DNA of 64,000 nucleotides from Zunongwangia endophytica. GTDB taxonomy: Bacteria; Bacteroidota; Bacteroidia; Flavobacteriales; Flavobacteriaceae. The position numbers and the translations under genes were made by a program. The DNA is taken from the NCBI RefSeq assembly GCF_030409505.1, contig NZ_JAUFPZ010000002.1:2363501-2427500 (forward strand), written 5' to 3'. Numbering within the stretch: position 1 is the stretch's first letter; every line of letters starts with the position of its first letter. The notes beneath the pieces were generated by a model, which searched no databases, was not told where the DNA came from, and saw only the letters and a list, made by a program, of their open reading frames with translations. This document shows, one piece after another, positions 38,602 through 46,332 of the stretch.

Positions 38602-38656
38602 TACTCGGAGCGGGACTTGAACCCGCACGAACGTTGCTGTTCATTGGATTTTAAGT
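38602..38656 (-). pseudogene. 3' fragment of tRNA-Leu(UAA): prophage attachment site
   Basis: Read on the minus strand this is the anticodon loop with UAA (CTTAAAATCC), the long variable arm, a perfect T-arm (GCGGG-TTCAAGT-CCCGC) and the 3' acceptor strand TCCGAGTA. The 5' half is missing: the bases before the loop (TAGTA) cannot pair with TCCAA. A fragment that begins in the anticodon loop is what a tyrosine integrase leaves at the distal end when an element inserts in a tRNA gene. The intact copy should lie beyond the right edge of the window. Confidence 0.85.
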
Positions 38657-38760
38657 ACTACAACACTGTGTTCAACCCTTAATATTTTTTGATTATCAGT
38701 AATTTACGTGTTCTAAATTCTATATTTATTTACTTTTCTAGGTACGATTTTAGGTTCGGC

Positions 38761-39510
38761 TTATAATTTTTCTTCATAGTAATTAGTCTCTTTAAACATA
38801 ATTTCATTCCAAACCCTTTTTCCTAATTCAGTCAAACTATAGCTATATTTTTTATTGATATTATCACTTTTTACATGCTGTAGTAAATCGAATGCTAAAT
38901 ATACACTCAAATCACTTTCATCATCCAAATATTGCTGATTGTGTATTTTAGCGGCTATACTTAAAAAGTGATTAAATCTTTCCATTATTTCCAGTCTATG
39001 GAAAGTTTTAAAAACTCTTTCTTCTTTAAGAATTTTATCATCTTTAATTTTAATTTCTAGAAGTGTAATTTGGTCTTCAAGAACTTTCCTAGTGTCTCTT
39101 TCTCTTCGTAGATAACTTAGTAGGTCATTTCTTTCCTCTCTTAGATTTTCAAACTTCTCTTTTGGCACTACTAATTTTGAATCTATTTTTTTAGAAAGCC
39201 AGGGCGATATAATATTTTCATAAGCGTTTGAAATAAGTTTGGATGATGCTAGCAGTAAATATGTTATTATTAAAACCAAAAAAGTCCAACCAATATTAAT
39301 GAGTAATCCCAATAAAAATCCATGGTCAAAATAATACAACTTGACAAATTCAACTTTATCACTTAGCTTATAATCATCATCAAAATTGAGAATCGTAAAA
39401 ACCAACTCCCAATTTCTAACCAACCAAACTAAGATATAGGTTCCTAAGAATGGATTTTTAGTTTTTTCATATAAGTTATCCTTTAAGGAAACTATGGTAT
39501 TGTTCAACAT
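38761..39510 (-). CDS. Membrane protein with coiled coil and C-terminal helical domain, prophage cargo
   Basis: 249 residues. Hydrophobic helices lie at about 24-43 (TYILVWLVRNWELVFTIL) and 70-92 (GLLINIGWTFLVLIITYLLL), then a charged coiled coil (about 125-165), and a helical end that reads like a winged-helix fragment (SVYLAFDLLQHV...YSLTELGKRVWNEI). I do not know the family. Its position just inside the attachment site, on the opposite strand to the phage genes, suggests lysogeny-expressed cargo. Confidence 0.65.
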   Translation of the reverse strand: MLNNTIVSLKDNLYEKTKNPFLGTYILVWLVRNWELVFTILNFDDDYKLSDKVEFVKLYYFDHGFLLGLLINIGWTFLVLIITYLLLASSKLISNAYENIISPWLSKKIDSKLVVPKEKFENLREERNDLLSYLRRERDTRKVLEDQITLLEIKIKDDKILKEERVFKTFHRLEIMERFNHFLSIAAKIHNQQYLDDESDLSVYLAFDLLQHVKSDNINKKYSYSLTELGKRVWNEIMFKETNYYEEKL

Positions 39511-39525
39511 GAGATTCTATTTTTA

Positions 39526-40164
39526 CTACCACTCATTTTTACTCGTATTATTTTCTAAAAATTCATCTATGCTTTGTGCCGTTTCGATTAGTGCCATAGA
39601 AACTGGATTAAAAACTTCTCGCCTTAGCTTCATCACTTTTCTATAATGGTTTTCAAAAGCATCTACAGAATCTATTAAATTTAATGCTGCTACCCGCTCT
39701 TGTTGATTCTCCAGATCTCCTATCATTTTGTAAAAATTCACAGTGAAATCTTTAATCGGCATATCTTCCGCTGCATAATAGACCTTTACATATTCCCCTC
39801 CATAGGGTGACCTAAACTGTACGTTATTCATCCAGATCCTAACCTTATCCTTCTTTTTAAGGTTAAGTATGATATTGTACTTTATTACACCACTTAAGCG
39901 AACATCGCCATAAACTTCGGTTACAGGTTTTTCAATGACGCCAATAATAAAATCGTTCTCTATTATTTTTAAGGTTTCATCTGGATCGTGGTTACTTACA
40001 AACCATTGTAACAAAGTTTTACGCAAAGCATTCTGGCTTCCATCAATTTCCTTTTCATGCATAAAATACACATAGCCATTATCATCTCCCCGCATCTCGA
40101 ATTGCGCCACGGAAAACTTTGGTAAAAAAATAACAATCGAAAAAACGAGTAAAATTCTCCTCAT
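39526..40164 (-). CDS. Secreted DUF4468-like protein, prophage cargo
   Basis: 212 residues with a signal peptide (RRILLVFSIVIFLPKFSVAQ). The mature start (YVYFMHEKEIDGSQNALRKTLLQWF), followed by IKYNIILNLKKKDKVRIWMNNVQF, matches the TBP-like DUF4468 proteins common in Bacteroidota. The function of that family is unknown. It is 15 bases from the membrane-protein gene downstream. Confidence 0.7.
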   Translation of the reverse strand: MRRILLVFSIVIFLPKFSVAQFEMRGDDNGYVYFMHEKEIDGSQNALRKTLLQWFVSNHDPDETLKIIENDFIIGVIEKPVTEVYGDVRLSGVIKYNIILNLKKKDKVRIWMNNVQFRSPYGGEYVKVYYAAEDMPIKDFTVNFYKMIGDLENQQERVAALNLIDSVDAFENHYRKVMKLRREVFNPVSMALIETAQSIDEFLENNTSKNEW

Positions 40165-40376
40165 AGTATTTTGGATTTGGCCCTACTCCTTTTGTATTAA
40201 TCAACCCTGCTATGAGATTTGAAACAACAGCAAAGGCTAAAGGCCTATTTAATTTACCTTAAAAACAAACATTTGTACACCCAACAAGAACAGGAGCAAA
40301 TCGAAAAACAATTTGAAAAATAGAAGTTCTAAGTGTTGGTAACTAAAAGCAACTATTTTCCAAGAGATAAAATACC

Positions 40377-41204
40377 CTAATCTATCTTTGGCAACTCTAA
40401 ATTAAAACCCGGTGTAGCATTCAACCACATTGCTACTCCTTTCGTAAAAGCAAATTTCACATCTGCAACATAAATATTCCAGTCCTCTTCATCGTAACCT
40501 TCCTCTTTATCATACTGGTTTAGACTTTCCAATGCATTATTTATATATCTAACTGACTTTTCACTTCTAGGATAGTTTTCTACAATTACGTGAGCTTTAT
40601 TTACAATATTGCGAATTTGTCTGCTCGAGATAGATTTAAACTCCTCTCCCTTCTTGTAAAGCTCAATCATTTCAACTTTTGGATCATGGTAGGAACTCAT
40701 TAATAAACTGTCCTTTTTTTGATTGATTAATATTGGTCTATTTGTCTGTAGTGAGTCAATAACCAATTCCAATTCGGTTATTTTATCTTTTTGTTCATCG
40801 ATGGTATTATCGTTGTTATAATTTAGCCATCCTAAAACCAAAGTAGAAACACCAAAAACTATGGTAGCTAACATCTTAATTATTTCTTTGAACTTTGTAG
40901 TTGTTCTTTTAAATGTCTGGCTTTTAATCCTGGAATTAAGAAAGGACGAATAGGATCCATATTCTTTGAATATTCTACGCCCTTCAGCATTCAAATTAAC
41001 CCGATATTCAGTATCGTTTGCGGTATTGATCCATCCTTCATTAATCAATATTTGCAGTACCGCATCGATTTTATTCCTTTCCTGTACTTTAAATTTATGT
41101 GGGATCAATTCTCTTAAATCTATATATGCATCTGGATGAGATACATTATATAAACTAACTAGCGTTTGGTCTACCAATGCATTAATTTCTATGGAATTGC
41201 TCAT
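40377..41204 (-). CDS. Membrane-anchored protein with N-terminal winged-helix-like domain
   Basis: 275 residues. The first ~85 residues look like a winged helix (AVLQILINEGWINTANDTEYRVNLNAEGRRIFKEYG). A transmembrane helix follows at about 107-127 (IIKMLATIVFGVSTLVLGW), then a coiled coil and a helical tail. The layout suggests a membrane-tethered regulator or sensor, but no family is recognised. It is 18 bases downstream of the next small gene and probably co-transcribed. Confidence 0.6.
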   Translation of the reverse strand: MSNSIEINALVDQTLVSLYNVSHPDAYIDLRELIPHKFKVQERNKIDAVLQILINEGWINTANDTEYRVNLNAEGRRIFKEYGSYSSFLNSRIKSQTFKRTTTKFKEIIKMLATIVFGVSTLVLGWLNYNNDNTIDEQKDKITELELVIDSLQTNRPILINQKKDSLLMSSYHDPKVEMIELYKKGEEFKSISSRQIRNIVNKAHVIVENYPRSEKSVRYINNALESLNQYDKEEGYDEEDWNIYVADVKFAFTKGVAMWLNATPGFNLELPKID

Positions 41205-41222
41205 CTGCTAAGAATTGCCCTA

Positions 41223-41639
41223 TTATAGCGTTTCGATTTTATTGCTATCACTCCTATAAATTTTACAATTATCATAATTACGCATAACTAGAATCTTAAA
41301 GCCTTTTTCATCTACAGTTTCAAAACTATTAAGACTAGCCAAGTAAGTTTCTTCTGATAAATTGTTAATTTCTGGTAAGCTGTCATCATGAAAAATAACG
41401 TCTCCACATTTTACATTTGTCCTATAAGAATATCCATCGCGACCGTTTTCTATAAACAATGGCAATCCTTTTGGATCATTTATTCTAAATAAGGTTCTTT
41501 CACTATCAATTCGAACTATCGCATTATACCTCTTCTCTAAACTATTAATAAAAACATATGGACATTTCATATTTGGATCAAAATCCACATAATCAAATTG
41601 TGGATTTTGAATTAAAAAATCGAAGTATTGTCTATCCAT
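41223..41639 (-). CDS. Unknown 138-residue protein
   Basis: A cytosolic protein with many aromatic residues near its start (DRQYFDFLIQNPQFDYVDFDP). No recognised motif. It lies between the phage repressor gene and the winged-helix membrane protein, on the same strand. Confidence 0.55.
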   Translation of the reverse strand: MDRQYFDFLIQNPQFDYVDFDPNMKCPYVFINSLEKRYNAIVRIDSERTLFRINDPKGLPLFIENGRDGYSYRTNVKCGDVIFHDDSLPEINNLSEETYLASLNSFETVDEKGFKILVMRNYDNCKIYRSDSNKIETL

Positions 41640-41694
41640 TCCCTACCTAAATTAAAACACAAGCTTAATCCTTGTGCATATTGTAAATATTGTA

Positions 41695-42162
41695 TTATTT
41701 CTTAGCCAAAAATTCACTTAGATTTTTGGTAGCACTAGCGATATCTGCAGCTTCAAGTTCTTTAATAAAACCAAGGATCTTTTGTTGCCCTTTTAGAGTT
41801 TCAAAAACGCCTTCGCTTATGGTCTCAAAATTTTTGATCATTCCCTGGCTAATCGCATGAAGATCTTTTCTAAGCTCTAGATTGCTTATATCATTTTTGC
41901 CCTGGTAGGGTACGGGCAAATTTTTTTCAGATTCGGTTTCAGTTTTCGTATGGGTTGAAAATTCTCCCTTCAGCATTTGCTGATAATCATATTGGGGATA
42001 TTTTTCAACTAAAGCAAATAGCCATTTAGATTGAACATCCGTTCCTTTATTGATTGCCCTTGAAAGCACGCCTTTACTGGCACCAATGGACTTTTCCAAG
42101 GAACCAATTTTCAACCCTTCAGCTTCTGCAACTGCTGTAAATATGTCTAAAATATTTTCCAT
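41695..42162 (-). CDS. Prophage repressor-like HTH protein
   Basis: 155 residues with an N-terminal helix-turn-helix (residues 8-60: LKIGSLEKSIGASKGVLSRAINKG) and a C-terminal helical part, probably for multimerisation. There is no peptidase domain. It is divergent from the early operon at 42288. A perfect palindrome lies 3 bases upstream of its ATG, and a near copy lies at the early promoter; this is the layout of a phage repressor that controls itself and the early genes. Confidence 0.75.
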   Translation of the reverse strand: MENILDIFTAVAEAEGLKIGSLEKSIGASKGVLSRAINKGTDVQSKWLFALVEKYPQYDYQQMLKGEFSTHTKTETESEKNLPVPYQGKNDISNLELRKDLHAISQGMIKNFETISEGVFETLKGQQKILGFIKELEAADIASATKNLSEFLAKK

Positions 42163-42164
42163 TA

Positions 42165-42178
42165 TTGAAAATTTTCAA
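42165..42178. promoter_or_regulatory. Operator O1, perfect palindrome
   Basis: TTGAAAATTTTCAA, a perfect 14-base palindrome directly upstream of the repressor ATG at 42162. Likely site of autoregulation. Confidence 0.65.
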
Positions 42179-42186
42179 CCTATTCC

Positions 42187-42218
42187 TTGTAATTGTTGAA
42201 AATTATCACCTATATTTG
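42187..42218 (+). promoter_or_regulatory. Early rightward promoter of the prophage
   Basis: TTG (42187-42189), 21 bases, TATATTTG (42211-42218), an exact TAnnTTTG box. It should drive the operon from 42288. Confidence 0.6.
42196..42209. promoter_or_regulatory. Operator O2, near-copy of O1
   Basis: TTGAAAATTATCAC-like sequence (one half identical to O1, the other with changes), exactly 31 bases from O1, i.e. three helical turns. It lies inside the spacer of the early promoter, so occupancy would block it. Confidence 0.6.
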
Positions 42219-42287
42219 TTCAAACAATAACACGAACCAAAAACCAAATATACACAAGTAGAAGGTTTTTGGCAATAGTAGAATTAT

Positions 42288-42572
42288 ATGATAACGCCAA
42301 AACAAACCATAGAATTGAAAGAAATAATTGGCTCGAAGCATATCCAAAAGCTTCAGGATTATTTCACGCAGCAGGGTATTAAAAACCGTTATCGGGAATC
42401 TTACTCCGTAGATTATATAAGCATGGTTTTTAATGGCAAGGTGACAAATAAAAAAGTAGAAGATGCCATTTTCGCTTATGTGCCTTACCTCACACAAAAG
42501 CGAGCTGCAGAAAACGAAGAACGAGCAGATGTTTTAGCAACTGCCAAAAAACAAGCTTCGCATGCGTCGTAA
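42288..42572 (+). CDS. Early prophage DNA-binding-like protein
   Basis: 94 residues, first gene right of the operators. It is helical, with a possible HTH-like middle (YFTQQGIKNRYRESYSVDYISMVFNGKVTNKKVEDAI), as in Cro/CII-sized phage regulators, but the match is loose. Overlaps the next gene by 11 bases. Confidence 0.6.
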   Translation: MITPKQTIELKEIIGSKHIQKLQDYFTQQGIKNRYRESYSVDYISMVFNGKVTNKKVEDAIFAYVPYLTQKRAAENEERADVLATAKKQASHAS

Positions 42573-43377
42573 ATGGGTGAAAATAAAAGTGATCCTTAAA
42601 GATCGGCTTAGTTATGCCGATAGGCTTATGATACTGGCCGTTATCGCTTTTGTGATCTTAACTACCATTGCCACAGTCATGATATACGACATAAATAAAA
42701 AGCCCGAAGCGGGAACTACGGGCTTTTCACATAAATATTTACGCTTAAATAAATATCAAATGAAAGTCAAAACTACAAAACCCAATGAAAACGCGCAACA
42801 TTTAATTGCCGGTTTATTACAAAAAGATGATGGGATCGAGTTCTATGGTATCCCACAAAGTAAGAGAGTAGAATGGTTGCAAAATGGCCACTCTCAAAAT
42901 TTCCAAAACTTACCCCGTGACAAATTTATGATTCTTGCCAATGCCTTTAATAGCAATAACGAGGCTAGAGAAGTAATTAATAAATATTTTGGGATCCACC
43001 TACCCTTTAAAAGACGAGTAGAGCTTTACACCTACTTTATGTATGGAGGCCTAGATAATAAGCCAGATTTGATTGGAGAGGTTTTACAACCACCAGAAAA
43101 TTACAGGCACGAAGAAAATTGTATTTCCCTCCAGTTTAAAAAAATCCATCTAAACGGATCTCCTTTAAAAGATCGGGAAATTAGAATGCTTGATATGATG
43201 CTAAGAGATTACAAGGATACTGCAATTGCCTTTAAAATGGGCATACAGGTTAGCACTTACAACCAACATAAAAAAGAACTTTTTATAAAAACTGGAACAC
43301 ACAGCAGAACCAGTTTGATGATCGCTGCTATAAAGCAACGTGCAACAGGATTTTTTCATAAGGTTAGTTTTAGTTAA
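42562..43377 (+). CDS. Early prophage protein with TM helix and LuxR-type HTH
   Basis: 271 residues as one open frame. A membrane helix lies at about 22-44 (MILAVIAFVILTTIATVMIY). The last ~70 residues are a LuxR-like HTH (LKDREIRMLDMMLRDYKDTAIAFKMGIQVSTYNQHKKELFIKTG). Between the two, at 42698-42727, the DNA forms a terminator-like hairpin, after which an ATG at 42761 could start a separate soluble 204-residue HTH protein. It may thus be two products, a short membrane protein and a transcription factor. Confidence 0.6.
   Translation: MRRKWVKIKVILKDRLSYADRLMILAVIAFVILTTIATVMIYDINKKPEAGTTGFSHKYLRLNKYQMKVKTTKPNENAQHLIAGLLQKDDGIEFYGIPQSKRVEWLQNGHSQNFQNLPRDKFMILANAFNSNNEAREVINKYFGIHLPFKRRVELYTYFMYGGLDNKPDLIGEVLQPPENYRHEENCISLQFKKIHLNGSPLKDREIRMLDMMLRDYKDTAIAFKMGIQVSTYNQHKKELFIKTGTHSRTSLMIAAIKQRATGFFHKVSFS
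42698..42727 (+). terminator. Terminator-like hairpin inside an open frame
   Basis: AAAAGCCCG and CGGGCTTTT form a 9-bp stem ending in T4. It sits within the frame of the TM-HTH gene, so it may be an attenuator or the end of a shorter gene. Confidence 0.5.
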
Positions 43378-43379
43378 AG

Positions 43380-43577
43380 ATGAGAAATGACGCCAGATAT
43401 TATCGAAGTATGATGAAGCGCTGCGATCTCCAGATCAACGCCACAATGCTGAACGATGATTTTAATGAGCAAGAACAAAAAGATGTAGTAGCATCTTTTA
43501 AAAAGCAGAAGAGAGACTATGCTTTGAAACTGGCGTCATTCTTTAAACCAGATCACAACCATTATTTCAATAATTAA
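43380..43577 (+). CDS. Small early prophage protein
   Basis: 65 residues, basic and helical (RYYRSMMKRCDLQINATML; QKDVVASFKKQKRDYALKL). It begins 2 bases after the HTH gene stop. No known family. Confidence 0.55.
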   Translation: MRNDARYYRSMMKRCDLQINATMLNDDFNEQEQKDVVASFKKQKRDYALKLASFFKPDHNHYFNN

Positions 43578-43579
43578 CC

Positions 43580-43810
43580 ATGAGCCAATTAACAGCACAT
43601 AGCATCACTCCCCTGCTCTCGGCCCTACCCGAGGAGCAGTTGCGTGTGCTATATGCTGAGATTGGTGAAAAACTAGCAAAATATAATAAACCAATTACGC
43701 CCCAGAAAAAAAGGAAAACAACCCAAGAGCTCATTGCCGAGCAACTTGGTCCTGAATGGGCCGAAGGCAACGAAGAGATGATGATCTCACAAATAATGAA
43801 CGGAATTTAA
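43580..43810 (+). CDS. Small early prophage protein
   Basis: 76 residues, helical, begins 2 bases after the previous stop. Contains a KKRKTTQELIAEQLGPEW segment. It closes the early operon; a structured noncoding region follows. No known family. Confidence 0.55.
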   Translation: MSQLTAHSITPLLSALPEEQLRVLYAEIGEKLAKYNKPITPQKKRKTTQELIAEQLGPEWAEGNEEMMISQIMNGI

Positions 43811-43822
43811 GGTTCCAAAAAA

Positions 43823-43896
43823 GGAGAAGAGGAAGATGTCTAATAGGTTAAGCATTTTGTTTGGAATCCACACAGGTTCGAATCCTGTCTTCTCCA
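43823..43896 (+). tRNA. tRNA-like element with degenerate D and anticodon arms
   Basis: GGAGAAG (43823-43829) pairs perfectly with CTTCTCC (43889-43895), and a perfect T-arm (ACAGG-TTCGAAT-CCTGT, 43872-43888) abuts it exactly as in a tRNA. The total of 74 bases is normal. The D-arm and anticodon arm do not fold cleanly: with standard spacing the anticodon position reads UUG, but only two stem pairs form. It may be a decayed phage tRNA, a tRNA mimic, or the 3' end of a larger structured RNA. Confidence 0.45.
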
Positions 43897-44110
43897 CACC
43901 GAGGAGGCAAGTGTAATAACTTGACTTCAACCCGATCGGCAGTCATAGGCAAAAAATGCCGATCGGAATTATTAAAGAGGCTTTTTTGCCCTCTCCAGAT
44001 GCCGCCGGGACAGTTGACTCTGAAACCCGGCTTGCATTTGGATTTTTTAAAAACCCGAAAAAATCGGGGTGGGATAACTCACCCTTATTTTTAAACTTAA
44101 GAGTTATGTT
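43897..44110 (+). ncRNA. Structured noncoding leader before the replication-like gene
   Basis: A chain of hairpins: CCGATCGGC/GCCGATCGG (43932-43940/43958-43966), AGAGGC/GCCCTCT (43976-43994, one bulge), GCCGGG/CCCGGC (44004-44009/44026-44031), CCCGA/TCGGG (44054-44058/44064-44068) and GGGTG/CACCC (44067-44071/44080-44084). The last competes with ATAACTC/GAGTTAT (44074-44080/44101-44107), which covers the bases just before the ATG at 44111. It reads as a regulatory RNA or attenuator. The 77-residue frame through it is unlikely to be a protein. Confidence 0.5.
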
Positions 44111-45808
44111 ATGAGCAACCCTAAATCCATAGGAAATTTACTCAATAATAATGTACTGAAGCTCAATGGGCTTCTCAACCAAAATAGCCAAAAAAATACA
44201 CAGGCCGCTTTGGATACAGATACAAAGCAGTACATACACCCGATTCTTACCACTCAAAATATTCGCGAATCTATCGCGCTTTATTCCAGACGTATTGAAA
44301 AATACAACGCTAAAGTGCGTAAACTTAATTTAGAAGTTAAACACTACAATAGCCGTATAATAAGCCACCGTCGAAAAGCGATGGTTTCTTTAGAGCAGCG
44401 ATTGGAAGAAAGTATCTGGAAGCAACAGCACAAATCCTTACCTGCTGAAAAATACAACGAGGCAGTTGAACGCTATAATCTTAAGCATGGGCCACAAATA
44501 AGGAAAATAAAACTTTTGCAAGAGGTAAGACCAGAGAGCAAGCAGTACTTCGTGGCGTTCTTACATCAATACAACATGCAGCTTTTTAACCGTAAAAAAC
44601 TTAGGAACAACTTACAAGTGCATGTTCCTGGAGACTTACCGAAGCTAGAGCTTTATCCAAATAAAATTATCGATGCTGAACGTGATGGAGCGAAGAACCT
44701 GCCCGTTACTGTAGAGACTATAAGAGCCCACAGAGAACGATTAGAAGAAGCTGGAGTACTTAACGGTTATGAATATCATGGATCAAACAGGCCCCTTAAA
44801 ATCGCTTTTTCTGAGGAAGTTTTGAGCCTTACCGACAATGGAAAACCAAAATCTGCTGCGAATGGAAATCAATCCTTTAAGGAGATACAAACGAAGAAAG
44901 TTCGCCATAACAATGTATCTAGTAGAATACAGTCTTTAGAAAAGAATAAGTATAGGGATAAAGGTGCTGTCGCTAGCGCGCCAGCGAATAAACATTGTAC
45001 TAAAAAATCTACTGGAACACCGAGAAGGCAAGATGGAAAAATTTGCGATGCTCCAGACAATCGCACCGTGAATCCACAAAAAAAATTCACCGACGCGCTC
45101 GAAAAAAATGAACTTTCGGCTGTATTAACTGCTTCTTTGCTCGATAAAACCGAACTGGCGCAAGATCTTACTGCCGGGAATTACAAAAAATACAAACCGC
45201 TGGCCGCTAAAATTGCAAAGCAAGAGGCCTATTACGGTGCAATGCATCCTGAAGATTTTAAGGAATTGGCGATACAGGATATTTTTAAATATGCTGAAGT
45301 ATTATTCTCGAGTTTAGATGTGCATCCCGGGAGTTGGGTAAATGCCTATAAGATCTGGCTAAAAGAGAAATTTCAAAACTTCAATGGCCAAACTCTTAGT
45401 AAACCGAACATGTTCAGCCAATGGCAAAAAGCAATCGAAGTGTTACGCCAGGTAAGAAAATACAGCCAAAATCACAAAGATTGGCAACCACTCTACCCTA
45501 GCCGATATTTTGATCCTGCATTTACTTACAAAGAAAATAACAGCTTCGAGTACGCCTATCGATTCTTTAAACTAGATCAGGAAAAAGTAGATAGCTACAA
45601 AAAACGAAGAATACAGGCAGAAAAAAGTCTTCGCCATAAGACAGATACCGAAAAGGCACGAGAACAGATTCGAAAATTTATCAATGGTCGTATCGAATTA
45701 CAACAAGTTTACGATTACGCAAAATACAATTGCAATCGCGAAGTGTACAGCAATATAAATGCGCTGATCAAAACTGAACTAGAAAATATGGAAAAATATT
45801 TCGCTTAA
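44111..45808 (+). CDS. Prophage replication-like protein with winged-helix segment
   Basis: 565 residues. The N-terminal ~130 are helical and basic. A winged-helix-like segment lies at about 195-245 (VTVETIRAHRERLEEAGVLNGYEYHGSNRPLKIAF), a low-complexity linker at 245-325, and a helical C-terminal domain at 330-565. The arrangement resembles DnaD/RepA-type phage initiators, but I see no definitive motif. As the largest gene of the early region, before small phage genes, it fits a replication initiator. Its translation may be gated by the RNA structure upstream. Confidence 0.55.
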   Translation: MSNPKSIGNLLNNNVLKLNGLLNQNSQKNTQAALDTDTKQYIHPILTTQNIRESIALYSRRIEKYNAKVRKLNLEVKHYNSRIISHRRKAMVSLEQRLEESIWKQQHKSLPAEKYNEAVERYNLKHGPQIRKIKLLQEVRPESKQYFVAFLHQYNMQLFNRKKLRNNLQVHVPGDLPKLELYPNKIIDAERDGAKNLPVTVETIRAHRERLEEAGVLNGYEYHGSNRPLKIAFSEEVLSLTDNGKPKSAANGNQSFKEIQTKKVRHNNVSSRIQSLEKNKYRDKGAVASAPANKHCTKKSTGTPRRQDGKICDAPDNRTVNPQKKFTDALEKNELSAVLTASLLDKTELAQDLTAGNYKKYKPLAAKIAKQEAYYGAMHPEDFKELAIQDIFKYAEVLFSSLDVHPGSWVNAYKIWLKEKFQNFNGQTLSKPNMFSQWQKAIEVLRQVRKYSQNHKDWQPLYPSRYFDPAFTYKENNSFEYAYRFFKLDQEKVDSYKKRRIQAEKSLRHKTDTEKAREQIRKFINGRIELQQVYDYAKYNCNREVYSNINALIKTELENMEKYFA

Positions 45809-45823
45809 ATAATAACGCTTAAA

Positions 45824-46030
45824 ATGAATAATGAAATGAAACAGTTACTCAAACTAGTAAAAGAAAATTCGAGGAAGACGGGAAACTTCAGCGGAATTTC
45901 TGAAGTACGCCTGGCACAAGCTGCCAGTATTTCCTTACCCCGCACGAGAGAACTTTTGAAAGTTCTTTCTAGCAATCAAAAGATCTTATTAACTGAAGGA
46001 ATTAATTCTAAAATAGTATTTGCAATATGA
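45824..46030 (+). CDS. Small winged-helix-like prophage protein
   Basis: 68 residues in the pattern of a single winged helix (ISEVRLAQAASISLPRTRELLKVLSSNQKILLTEG), similar in layout to FaeA-like HTH proteins. It overlaps the next gene by 4 bases (ATGA). Confidence 0.55.
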   Translation: MNNEMKQLLKLVKENSRKTGNFSGISEVRLAQAASISLPRTRELLKVLSSNQKILLTEGINSKIVFAI

Positions 46031-46332
46031 AAACCGCCGTAAAAGAAAGTATAAAATGCCGTTGTGGTGCCGCCAATAAAACCTATTGCAAGCGCTGCAG
46101 TAAAGTGAGAATGGTTATTTGCTTAAAAAATGGCCATGAAAATCTAAAACTCAACGGAAATAACCCGGTTTGGTATTCTTTTCTAAAGTTCAATAATTAT
46201 CAGGACATCTACAAAATTGCTGAAGCCATGGAGAACCGAGTAAAGCAGCATCCCATCCAACAAGCTACACAGGTGCTTTTATTTTACATCAACGGCCAGC
46301 GTTCACATCATTTTAAAAAGGTGCTATTATGA
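46027..46332 (+). CDS. Prophage protein with a small zinc-knuckle-like motif
   Basis: 101 residues. Cysteines near the N-terminus (KCRCGAANKTYCKRCSK) form a CxC-x7-CxxC pattern that could bind zinc. The rest is helical. It overlaps both neighbours by 4 bases. Family unknown. Confidence 0.55.
   Translation: MKTAVKESIKCRCGAANKTYCKRCSKVRMVICLKNGHENLKLNGNNPVWYSFLKFNNYQDIYKIAEAMENRVKQHPIQQATQVLLFYINGQRSHHFKKVLL

Noticed and set aside
42210..42497. 95-residue minus-strand frame opposite the early gene
   Set aside because: It is antisense to the well-placed gene at 42288-42572 and covers the operator region.
43861..44094. 77-residue frame in the structured region
   Set aside because: It starts with TTG inside the tRNA-like element and is built from the hairpin arms; no protein-like pattern.
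44111..45808. Mu-type transposase for a transposable phage
   Set aside because: No DDE motif pattern is visible, and the tRNA-Leu attachment fragment points to site-specific integration.
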